DNA from: Triglochin maritima
Lineage: Eukaryota; Streptophyta; Magnoliopsida; Alismatales; Juncaginaceae
Reading direction: 5' to 3'
NCBI GenBank assembly: GCA_963682175.1
Contig: OY821788.1
Coordinates: 10,744,001-10,808,000 of the forward strand
Length of the DNA stretch: 64,000 nt
Each line of letters begins with the position of its first letter. Within the stretch, counting starts at the first letter, position 1. The notes below the pieces were generated by a model that was given only the letters and a program-made list of their open reading frames with translations, did no database searches and was not told the origin of the DNA. The translations under genes and the position numbers were made by a program. Shown one piece after another: positions 1 through 24,781 of this stretch.

Positions 1-1260
1 TTTCGATGCCTGATTTTTTGGGTATTAAAGAGATAAAGAGTTAACGAAAGCCATATAAATCTCTTTTGTTTAAGTAGCCACCATGTAATCTTTGGAATAG
101 AATTGGGTCCGTAAGTTGGATCCAATTCGTGAAAAAAAGTTAATATTAAATCCATCAGGTCCTAGAGCTTTGTGGGGGAGCTAATGCAAAAAATTGCATT
201 TTTTATCTCCTTGTCAGTGAAAGAACTTGCCAAGACGCCAAGATGTAGGAATTTTTATGTTTACCATAGTGTTCCATAAAATAGGTACCTTAAAGACTTT
301 ACTCCCATTGAATAAACAGGAGAAGTGATTTACAATTTCATTGGTGATTTCCATTTTAGATAAAGTTTGTCTTTTTCTTTTGTTAGCCTCCTTACTGGGA
401 AAAAATAGTGCTCTGGTCTCCTTCCTGTAGCCATTGTACCTGAGATCTTGGCTTCCAATAGTTTTTGTTTTTGTCTAGCAGGATCTCGTGGTTACGTTGT
501 TGAAGGTTCTTGAGTTCAAATTTTTCCGAAAGTTTCAAAGAGGACGTTTAGTTTTTGAAATCAAGCTCCAAGATCTTTCTTCTAAGTTTCTTAGCGCCCA
601 GGCTGGCCTTGCTACCTTGTTCCATTTAAAATGGTCTTTGATGTTAATTTTGATTTTTTTTAGGAGATGATGTATTTTCAAATATTGTGATTGGTCTGTA
701 GTTAGTTATAAGGGTAATGTCTCTGATGATTTGATCAGCTACCCACTAGTTATCATGTTTGAAGTGCTGTCTCCCCTTAAGATTATATTCAGTATGAAGG
801 ATTTGGGGAATATGGTTGGAGGTTGTTCTATGTATAGCCCAATGCAATGATTAAGTCGAAAAGTATCCTCCCAATCATAGGAAACAAGAAGGGATCGAGT
901 CGTGCGAATTTGGGGTCTAGCTGACAGTTTGTCCAAGGTGTATTGGAGGTTGGAAGGACCGAAGGAACAATGTCCACCAACAAATTGTCCACAATGAATT
1001 GTTGGAAGAGTTTTGAGCAGGGGACCAAATAAGCTTCGAGTAAATACGATTCTTTCGCAACAAATTATTGAACCACTTAAATTACAATGCCTACATAATA
1101 ATCATTGTGTCAAATAAACCAACATTTTCCTTTCTCACCTTTGTCTCCAATAAACCAACAACCAGTGTGTCATATTTATGGATGGCCTCTTTCACCATCC
1201 GTTGTTTGGAGGGTCATTTAAACCCCTCACATTCCAGGTGAGGAGATTCAACGAGGGTAT
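1..1260 (-). mobile_element. Degenerate L1-type LINE, ORF2 endonuclease and reverse transcriptase remnant
   Basis: Read on the minus strand this stretch keeps recognisable pieces of plant L1 ORF2 in the expected order. Near 1240-1200 is the endonuclease start (TWNVRGLNDP). Near 960-830 is the endonuclease end (QLDPKFARLDPFL and related text in another frame). Near 460-400 is the linker (YWKPRSQVQWLQEGD). Near 180-140 is the reverse transcriptase motif KALGPDGFNINF. The pieces lie in different frames with stops between them and much of the endonuclease is missing, so it is a dead copy. The catalytic FADD part of the reverse transcriptase would lie beyond the left edge. Family assignment is by motif recognition only. 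Confidence 0.6.
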
Positions 1261-3298
1261 AACTTGCCATTATCCCCCGCCTTCTTTTTCTCCATCCGTG
1301 AATTTGTCCTTCCATTAATATCTTTTAGAATTTGTACTCCTGTTGTTCACGTGCTCACCACATGTTCGAAAGAACGGCAGAGGGGTTTTCGAAGCATATT
1401 GAACCTTAATCAACATTGCGTTCTTATCGCCACTTAAAAGAACCACCAATGGAAAACAAAGGGCACTCTGGATGACAAATTGATTTGAATGTGAATTTCA
1501 ATAAGTTGAATGAAGTGTAAAAATTCTACCTCTTAACATCAAATTTGTTTTTAACAAATTTTGTATAGAAGTGGAATTTCAAAATGTTGAAGTAATGCAT
1601 GCAAACGCAACCCAGTCAACCAAGCATGTTTGTGGAAAACACATATATAACTTGATGATCTCCTACTAGTACTCAACCATCAGATTGTAGATCAAATCTA
1701 GTCAGGTGTGTGTTCTAGTTGAGCTATAACCTTTTAACATAATAGATGTTGGGGAACAAAAGTAGCAGTTTCGTCCTCATGGTTTAACTCTACGATCCAA
1801 CAATCGAAGTAAACACTTGAACAGAATTGAGAATTACACTCCATATGACTCGTCCCGAAGGACATTATAAAAAGGCAATTCGAAAACAAAGGCCTCATAT
1901 CAAAACTTGTACTTGGTGGTCCTTTCTTTCCCGAACGATGTTTTTAGGCATCCGCTGATAGGTGGCGATGCCAGCTATGGTCCTGGGGAAGTCTGGATTT
2001 TGGATTTTCCTATAAATTGTATAACAACCTGAATTTACTCCTCCCCCTTGGTCCTTGGATTTTGGATTTTACATAGCATACAACAATTAGATTTTACCAC
2101 CCCTAAATTAAGAATTTTACCTAATTAAGTATACTATTTTTGAACCCTTAAATTTTCTCATGTCATGTAAACTGTACCCTCATCGACTTAAGATACTGGC
2201 AGCACCCCTGTATTACGTACACTGTACAACGATCGAGTAGGTATGGCAAATGATATCATTGATTTCATCTTGAATTGACTTCTAACAAACCATACCATTC
2301 ATCGCATGGATTTTAGCCAATAATTTGCCACTTCATACTTGCATCCCCACGGGCAAAACCAAATCACAATTTCATCCTAAGGCGAATTCAATCTGTGATG
2401 TGCCAGCATGAATGAAACAAATGTAAGCACTTACAAACAACAGAACTCAAACTACCAATAAATTTAGAAGATTCTGAAGCGCCATAATTAATCACATCCT
2501 GAGCTTCCTACAGCTGCGAACATTGACAATACCTTTTTCGTCATATGTATTTCAGATATATAAATCACAGCCCAACTATTTGAAACTAATAGATGGAACT
2601 TGCTTGTACAATATTAAATAGCATCTCACAAACTGAATTAATCTCAGAAAGCAACCTTGCCAAGAGACGCTCTAACAAACATGAACAAAAAAAATGGACA
2701 CCCAGCTAAGACAGGATGAGGATGGGTCCAGGCTGAAGAGATGGTAGTTGGTCTTCCATAATACAGGTTGCCTCAATGCATTCAGCCAAAGATACCGACA
2801 AACCAAAAGAGAAAGATGTACAAGTGCTGCCAACGTTTTGAAATCACCAATTACCTGAGGTTTCCACAAGCGGGGCGACTTTGGACAATAGACAATCGTA
2901 TAACAATCACCTATGTGCACTTATGATCTAAATAATCACTTAATATCTCTGGCAAATTTCATCGAAAAATAGCTCTTCTGTACAGTAAGATCACATGCCA
3001 GGATGCAGTTTGAAAACTGTAGTAAGATTCACAGCAAAGGGGTTATGAATTCCAGGGAGAGTCGGAAACTGCAGGGCACTCATACGCCTCCAGTCAGAAT
3101 GATGGTGAAGCAACCAGAGCTCTTTCTCAGAAGGCAAAAGCAGTCAGTTTCCCTCTTAAGCTAGAACTAGCAGAGGTGTGAGCAAGAACCATGTAAGACC
3201 ATGCTAAAACCTTCATGCAGATGAGAAGCAGAAAGTTTATATGGCCCGATTAGCTCCACCACAAGAAAATGTGTTGGCTAAGGGAATCTGATGGCAAC
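1261..3298. other. Intergenic stretch and 3' flank/3' UTR of the PI4K gene
   Basis: No convincing coding region is visible. The part next to 3298 must contain the 3' untranslated region of the minus-strand kinase gene. Its end cannot be fixed: several AT-rich stretches between about 2540 and 2700 could carry a polyadenylation signal. Short reading frames here have no recognisable content. The remainder (1261-2500) is AT-rich sequence with no feature I can name. Confidence 0.4.
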
Positions 3299-17931
<14,633 letters not shown>

Positions 17932-18165
17932 TGGTAGGGTTTGGTGGGGAATCGGAAAAAATTGGGGGGTTAGAGGGGATTCGGGTTGATTCTGTTGCCT
18001 ACCATTGGGTTTGGGTTGGGTGGGTGATGTCGGGGAAGAGGAGGGTGGCAGTGGGTAGGGGGATTTATTTTTATTTTTATTTTTTTACCCAGATTGAAAA
18101 ATGAAATGCTTTCTGCCTGTTACGATTTTTTTGTTGGCACTTGGCAGGTTGGACTTTGAAGTATT
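17932..18165 (-). promoter_or_regulatory. 5' UTR and proximal promoter of the PI4K gene
   Basis: The 234 bases between the kinase ATG and the hAT insertion must hold the 5' UTR and, unless the promoter lies beyond the transposon, the core promoter. A T-rich run (18062-18090 on the plus strand) is present but no clear TATA box is visible. The first exon and this region are much richer in G+C than the introns. Confidence 0.45.
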
Positions 18166-18972
18166 TAGGGGTGTAATCGATCTCTAAACGAGTTATCCAA
18201 GTCTGCTCAAGATCGGCTCGTTAAGGGTTTCGAGCGGAAAATTCTGCTCATGCTCGGTTCGATCTGCTCGCGAGCGGCTCACGAGCGGCTCGTTAACCTA
18301 AACTTTTTTTTTTGGTATTGAATTCCTAATAATGTTGTCCTAATAAGTAAATTATAAAATTACTTAAGACAAATATAATAATAGTTACTAACACAATTTT
18401 AAAATTAACACCTAAAATAAAACACAATCTTATAAATTATACGACAACATTAACATCTTATAAATAAGATTATACACTTGGATCAAACAAAATCAACACA
18501 ATATTAAAATCAAACACAATCTTCTAAATTGTAAAACAACTCACAACATCAACATCTTATAAATAAGATCATCTACCTGACCCAAACCTTAATTTATTTG
18601 AACTTTTGGTGTAGAAAAAAATGAGAAAAAATAATAATAATGAAAAAAATGAAAAGTTTAGTACTAATATGATTTTGATTCTAATGAGTATTTTGGTTTG
18701 GTTTGTTAAATAAATTGTTGGGTTTGGTAAATTAGTTTATTTAATGAGTTTAACACTTTACCGATCGGGTAATTGGATAGAATATTCAGGTTAATCAAAT
18801 AATTGGATATAGTAATCAGGTTTCGAGCTATAATTGAGCGAGTATCGAGCGAACGGGGTCTGCTCGTGCTCGGCTCATTACTAACCGATCCGAGCAATTT
18901 CGAGCAAAATCAGAGCAAAATCGAGCGAACATCGAGCGATCTATCGATCCCGAGCAGAACTTGACAGCCCTA
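18166..18972. mobile_element. Non-autonomous hAT-type transposon upstream of PI4K
   Basis: The left end begins TAGGGGTGTAATCGA and the inverted right end begins TAGGGCTGTCAAG. A perfect 8-bp duplication, GAAGTATT, flanks it at 18158-18165 and 18973-18980. Both ends carry dense copies of a CGAGC/GCTCG motif (18182-18292 and 18826-18957), consistent with hAT subterminal transposase sites. The 807-bp body is AT-rich and has no transposase frame. It sits about 235 bp upstream of the kinase start codon. Confidence 0.85.
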
Positions 18973-18980
18973 GAAGTATT

Positions 18981-19261
18981 GTTTCGATGTTAATGGTTAA
19001 TCATGTTGTATTAGACAATAAAATAGCTGAATTCGTCTCAAAATTACTTAAATCTTCCGTTGAAATTACCAAATTGCCCTTCCTCATATTCTTGCTTATA
19101 TATCTCATCATTTCACTCTTTTCTCACAACTTTCTCTTCTTATACCTACTACAGAAGATCACGAATGTCTCGGAGGCCAGACAAACAGCCAACAGTTCCC
19201 CCGGTGTACTCGTATACAGTAACATTACGTATTTTTTTTGTTTTCAAAAAAAAAAATTAAA
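18981..19261. other. Spacer between hAT and Mutator-like element, possible promoter
   Basis: AT-rich spacer with a TATATA-like sequence near 19096 and an ATG at 19165 opening a short frame (MSRRPDKQPTVPPVYSY) before a potential GT donor. It could be a leader or first exon for the plus-strand PMD gene downstream, but nothing confirms this. Confidence 0.3.
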
Positions 19262-19328
19262 AAAATTTGTGGACGTCCGCAGGAGACGCCCCCCGCATGG
19301 GGTGGGCGTCCGAGTCAACAACTCCCCC

Positions 19329-19341
19329 CCCCCCCCCCCCG
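19329..19341 (+). repeat. Poly-C run in the left Mutator-like terminus
   Basis: A homopolymer of about 18 C residues lies in the GC-rich left terminal region, between two copies of a GACGTCTCC/GACGCC motif. The exact length is likely to be unreliable in any assembly. Confidence 0.6.
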
Positions 19342-19685
19342 ACGTCTCCCCGAAGGAAGAGACGTCTCCGACAGACGCCTTCACCATGCGGGAGGCGTCT
19401 CTCGCAGACGCCGCCACATTTTTTATTTTTTTTAATTATTAAATCTGATAATTACTTTAATAAATTGTGATAAATCTTATAATTTAATTTAACAAATTGT
19501 TATTAAGTTTAACAATTGTGATATTTAAGTTTAACAAATTTTGATTTAGTTTAACAATTGTGATAAATATGATAATTTAGTTTAACAAATTTAACAAATT
19601 TGTATTTAAAATTTCAATTAATAATCATCGGGTCACAGTGGAAGGAAAGGCAAGTCAATATCATTACACGCCTTCAGTTCTTTAA

Positions 19686-21657
19686 ATGATGATTCAGCAC
19701 CGCGTCATCCACGTAGACGGGGATATCTGCTTCGGTCAGGAGGGAGAGAGAGAGGCATTACGTCGTCGTGAGGAGGATGATGATTCCTTCGATGATGAGC
19801 ATGTGGACAGTCCCGACGACGAGAGCGACGATGATGGCCCGTATGAGTTAGAGTGCCCAGAGGTGGAGAGGCGGGGGGAGTATAGCAGAGGACGTGGTCG
19901 AGCGAGTACTTCTACTTCTGTCGGATGGATGTGCGGAAGGGTAGGGGTGGGAGGTTTACGACCGGAGATTCGAGCTCGTGCACTGTAGATCCCCGCGTTC
20001 AGAAGAAGAAGAGGGTCCAGGACGATTCTTGGATCGTGAGCAGTATGTCGCCCGGTGGTCCTTTAGATGGGAGCGTCATTCCTAGTTTCTGGTGTCACAT
20101 CGCTAGACGGATATGGGACGGAGCGGATCGGAAGGTTCTGAAGTGCCATAATCGGCACAGAGCATGTATAGCACTACAGGATTGGCGGTCTACACTGAGT
20201 GCTGATATCAGATGGGAGATTAGTGCGACGCATTTGGGGCACTTAACGTACAACATGTGTCCTTATCTCGACATGCCTTTGATTTCTACGTTTGTGGAGC
20301 GGTGGCAGCCTGACACCAACACTTTTCACATGCCTTTCGGAGAGATGACAATCATGCTTCACGATGTTTTCCAGATCCTGCGCATTCCTGTGGAGGGTCG
20401 TATGGTTAATGCTCAGGGGTCAACGTCTGAGCTGAGGTGTTATGTGGCAGAGTTGTTGGGTGTCACACTTGATGGTCTGGCGAGAGATACAACTTTATGG
20501 AGTGGTGGTGGTGTCGGCATCGACGCCCTTGAGGACCTATGCAGACGGGCACGACCTCCGCGGGCCGATGATACACAGTTGACCGCGTACCTGTTCTTGA
20601 TGCTCGGAGTCGTCTTATTTGTTGACAAGAGTGGTCAGACCACGCGATCTATTGGAGGCTAGGGACCCGGATACCGTTCGTCAGTACTCGTGGGGCTCAG
20701 TGACGTTGGCATACTTGTACTGTCAGCTTGGGATAGCTAGCCGTGCGGATTGTTTTGGGATTGCAGGTTGTCTTACGCTGCTGCAGGCGTGGATATACGA
20801 GTACTTTCCCGCATTCCGCCCGCATCGTGAGCGAAAGATGATCGAGGAGGGTCATCCACGTTCGGGTATGTGGGCCGTCTGGAGCGAGGACAAGAGTGAG
20901 GGACGATTGCGTTCAATCCGCGCACGGCTAGATCGGATGACTGCATCAGAGGTATAAAACTTTACACCATTTATTTATTTAATTTTGATTTGTATTATTA
21001 TTAATGTGTTAAAGTTTAGGTGGAGTGGTTACCATATGGTCCTGACCCAGCAGCGGAGGTCCCGAGGACTTTATTGATGAGCCTTATTCGTTATCGAGAT
21101 ATCATAGAGTCTTATATGCCCGATCGTGTCTTACGTCAGTTAGGATATGTTCAGGTGATCCCGGTTGACATCCCGACCCCAGAGCATGCGGTGCGGTCTG
21201 CGACGTACGACGTCAGGTTCCCCGCTTCGACAGCAGAATCGACTTGGCGGACATTTCCGAGACCATGCCGATTGTTCCTTGGCGACTTCAGACGTAGTCG
21301 CGACCCCTCCGAGTGTGATGCACGTTATCTTGATTGGTTCGGTAGTTACTCACATCCTGTCATCGTCCGTGGTGCCTCCCGGAGAGCAGATCGACCACCA
21401 GATAGGACGTGTGGCGATCTGGTAATTTTTTCATTTTATTTATATTTATTTCTACTGTATATTTTGTTAATGTACGCTAATGTTAATGTTATATGCAGTG
21501 GATGGGTAAGATGATACGGGTTGTGCAGCCATTCCTGCAGAGGAGGGATGAGCTGCCGGACGAGGACATGAGAACTGCATGCGGAGATTTGGATGACTTG
21601 ATACAGTCGTGGCATACTCAGTTAGGCATCTCCGACCATGATTCGGATGATGAGTAG
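19686..21657 (+). pseudogene. Plant mobile domain (PMD, MAIN-like) gene, frameshifted
   Basis: Encodes a protein of the PMD-C type (aminotransferase-like plant mobile domain), found in transposons and in the MAIN/MAIL silencing factors. Visible signatures are THLGHLTYNMCPYLDMPLIS, FVERWQPDTNTFHMPFGEM, YSWGSVTLAYLYCQLG and LLQAWIYEYFP. Three exons fit well: to 20951, 21020-21421 and 21499-21657, with GT-AG introns, the last ending in an acidic DSDDE tail. A single-base frameshift lies between about 20625 and 20665 (the frame of VDKSG must change to reach DPDTVRQYSWGS). A second frame change near 19900-19980 separates an acidic N-terminal piece. Probably non-functional as it stands. Confidence 0.7.
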
Positions 21658-21689
21658 GCTGATGAGTATTTGCATTTCTATTTGTTTAT

Positions 21690-21835
21690 CTGTCGTACGC
21701 TTATTATTTGTATTTTTGTTTGTGTTTGCTAACCTGTCGTACGCTTATTATTTGTATTTGTGTTTGCTTATCTGTCGTACGCTTATTATTTTTATTTGTG
21801 TTTGCTAACCTGTCGTACTCTTATATATAATGCAA
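21690..21835. repeat. Tandem repeat, about 46-bp unit, between convergent genes
   Basis: Four imperfect copies of a unit containing CTGTCGTACGCTTATTATTT followed by GTGTTTGCTAACC-like sequence, directly after the PMD stop codon. The copies differ by small indels. Confidence 0.75.
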
Positions 21836-21840
21836 ATAAA

Positions 21841-21990
21841 GCAAACATATCAAAACATATTACATAATAAAGCAACTCTATATAAAGCAACACTATATAA
21901 TGTACAAACATATCAAAACATATTACATAATTGTACAAACATATCAAAACATATTACATAATTGTACAAACATATCAATACATATTACAT
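21841..21990. repeat. Tandem repeat, about 30-bp unit, at the end of the OTU frame
   Basis: Repeats of ACAAACATATCAAAACATAT followed by TACATAATTGT, about four copies with one partial. It lies between the previous array and the C-terminal end of the minus-strand OTU-like frame, overlapping its last codons. Confidence 0.75.
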
Positions 21991-22600
21991 AATTGTTGCC
22001 AATATGCTATCCTATTTTGGTACTCCAGCTCCCATCCAATAACACTCTCATCTCGTATTTGAAACCACAGAGTCTCTATAGGAGGCACGGGGAATCCCTC
22101 AGACAATTCCAAACGAATGTAATGAGTGTAACTCCCTAAATGAGCAATAATCAACTCTCTGCATGGTCTCGTCACGGTAGGTGGGCTCTCCCAAGGTAGA
22201 ACTGTAAGACATGGGTACAACGAACCATCATTTCCGAGAGAGAAGAACATAACTGCACACTTGTAAAAATTTGCAATGGGGAACAAGTCCGTCCACGTCT
22301 CCATGTAGTGATTCTCGCCACAAGGTCCCCCGCCCCAATTAATTCGGTGACGAGCCTGCGCCACACCGTTGTAGTATACGTGCTCATAAATTGATGGGTT
22401 CGCAGCTATCTCATTTGAAATCGAACGACGGGCGAGTTGCCAATTGTCTTCACCACCGTGAAAAACATAGGCGACACATCGAAATCCACAGTTTCCATCA
22501 CGACGTATACATCATTCCACCGCTCTAGGAATGGCATAATGATTCCTGGAACTCTATCCACATATGGGAAGTCGTCTACGTCAATCCGTCCAGTCACTAC
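21975..22600 (-). pseudogene. OTU-like cysteine peptidase region of the MULE protein
   Basis: Minus-strand sequence encodes an OTU-fold segment. DGNCGFR, the motif with the catalytic Asp and Cys, lies near 22505-22480. GENHYMETWTDLFPIA follows near 22325. The C-terminal THYIRLELSEGFPVPPIE supplies the expected His near 22120. OTU enzymes remove ubiquitin; such domains are known next to MULE transposases in plants. The N-terminal part (DDFPYVDRVPGIIMPFLERWNDVY) is in a different frame from DGNCGFR, so at least one frameshift lies near 22500. The region follows directly on the transposase and was probably part of the same protein or a spliced exon. Confidence 0.6.
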
Positions 22601-24691
22601 AATATAAACAAAAAATGCAGTTACATATAATAACAGAAGATACATATTTACTGAAATAAATAACAAAATTATAATAACAATAAATATATGGTATACCTGA
22701 TCCTCCCATCATGTTTACAGACGAAGAACCAGAAGATCGACCACGACCTTTGCTTCCACTACCGGAAGATCGACCACGACCTCTGCTCCCACTACCTGAA
22801 GATCGACCACGACCTCGCTCAGCATACTCAAACGCACTAGGGTCCCGTCGTGTCGACTTTCCCCTTGGTCGACCTCGTAGCTTTGTTTTTTCTGCAGGCT
22901 CTCTGAAATTCGAATGTTTGGGGTGTAGCTGCTCAAATAAAACCCGAGAGGCAGATCGAATTACGGTAGGGTCACTTCCTGCAATCTCATCAACCAGGCT
23001 GCGAAAATGTTCGGCGTCTTGAGCTGCCTGAGACACAAACTCTGGGTTCCCGGCTCCTTCCCCAATGACAAGTGTCCTCCAGAACGGATGAATCTGCTCT
23101 AAGTAAATTCCGTTGTCTGATTCAAGACATCCGCGGATGGTACATGCGCAAGGTATCCCATGAGAAGTCAGAAAAGCGCACTCACAACGATATTCAACTT
23201 CATCATCTAACTGTTGCATTCTCTTCACCTCCTGACTCAGCAATTGCAAGCAATGATGCGAAACTCGACCATTTATGTGACGATATAGAGGATGTCCGAA
23301 ATTAGTTAAATTTTGCCGTCTCGAGTCTTCATGAAAGTTTCGAATATTCGTCAGCTGCATTTCAATAGCCGCGTTGACGCGCTCGAAAAGAGTGTCAAGA
23401 GCTGCAGTCGATGTAGAAATACACTCTTTTAGAGCCGAATGAGCACTTTCGACCCTACAATTCGTGGTGTTCCCAAAATGAAGGATTTTGTTCGTCTAAT
23501 TCAGCACAAACTTTTCTTTATGCACCAACCACGTGGTGTCCAGATACTCCGTGATAGCCGGCCACGATCTATATAAATCTTTCAGAGCATACAAAGCTCT
23601 ATCATACTCGGCTTCTGAAGTAGAAAGCATGATTTTCCTCCATGTTCCACGCCTCAAAGTCTCTGCCATCTGTTTATTCTTGCTGAATACGTGGTATGCG
23701 TAGTTGAATACGTCTTTGTTGATGTGCCATGTGCAGAGTAAATGAGCAGAGTCAGGAAAAACCTCTCTCACCGGTCGGATAAGGCCTAACTCCCGGTCTG
23801 TTATTATTGCAGTCGGGCTGACAGTCCCCAATAACAGATCTCGCAACTTATCCATCACCCACAGGTAACTGGAGTAAGATTCATCCATCAAAATCGCATA
23901 TCCGATAAGGAAATTCATGTTTGTTGGTGTGACCCCAATCATTTCGAACAAAGGCATCTTATACTTGTTCGTCTTGTAAGTCGAATCCATGCAGATAACG
24001 AAAGGATATGTCCGCAACAACTGGACTGACGTCGGATGTGCCAAAAAAGCATGAGTGACGACATTAGTTTCTGGATCCGCCATAATCCAATGTAAGTACT
24101 CACACTGCACTGCTTGATAGAGAAACTGCTAGACGGGATTCCGGTCTTGAGATTTTGTCGTCCTCATGTCATCTCTGAAATTATAAATATGCCTTTGATT
24201 TGGATTGTCCTCCGGGAATTTTTCTTTTACTGCCTTCAAGATGTTCCGTGATTTTACTTGCACCTCAGTCATATCACGAACAATCTTCTTCGCCCCAGGA
24301 CTTAGACCACTAATTTGACGATGACCCTCTGGATAAACTGTCAGTATGTGGTTGTGATGTCCGTGACCACTATTAAAAACCACAACTCATCCATCACGAT
24401 CTCGTCGCTCCACCACTTTTATTAAGAACGGCAACCGCAACCCTTTCTTTTGGTGTTTCTTCGAAATGCGGTGTCCATATCCCGAGACTCCATTTGATTT
24501 CGCCGGTCGCATCTCAAATAACAATCCATCCGACTATCTGATCTTGTTTTGTACGACGACACGACCAATAAAAACTCAGCTCCGATAGCTACTTGTTTGA
24601 CCCATTTACTTGCTTCATCGATTGTTGCAAAGATTTGTGCAGTTTGAAATAACTCATTGTAATCCACTCCATCACCACTGAAATCTTCCAA
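22581..24691 (-). pseudogene. MULE transposase with SWIM zinc finger, broken by stops
   Basis: Cuts and moves Mutator-like elements. From the N-terminus: a DNA-binding region (24691-24129, beginning MEDFSGDGVDYNELF, with stops near 24420 and 24128), the DDE catalytic domain (24110-23496) and a SWIM region (23360-22700). First Asp is in VICMDSTYKTNKYKMP, second in AIITDRELGL, with CTWHIN after it. The third acidic residue is probably in the STSEAEYD region. The SWIM finger reads CECAFLTSHGIPCAC, with Cys where the consensus has His; this variant is common in this transposase group. A GRGRSSGSGS repeat tail follows at 22830-22720. In-frame stops make this copy inactive. Confidence 0.72.
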
Positions 24692-24781
24692 CGGAACCTA
24701 CAAAAATAAAATCGAAATTAAAAAAATCAAAAAATCTAGGCGTCTGGATAAGCCGCTTGCCCCATGGGTGGGCCGTCTGTG

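Larger units (their letters stand above)
19262..24778. mobile_element. Mutator-like composite element with PMD and transposase-OTU genes
   Basis: A plus-strand plant-mobile-domain gene and a minus-strand MULE transposase face each other and share a spacer. The outer edges carry related GC-rich sequence in inverted orientation: left 19370-19440 (CAGACGCCTTCACCATG... to ...CAGACGCC then T-rich) and right 24715-24777 read inverted (CAGACGGCCCACCCATG... to ...CAGACGCC then T-rich). I take these as degenerate terminal inverted repeats. No 9-10 bp target duplication was identified. The right edge abuts the broken end of a gypsy element at about 24780. Coding parts have frameshifts and stops, so it is not autonomous now. 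Confidence 0.6.
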
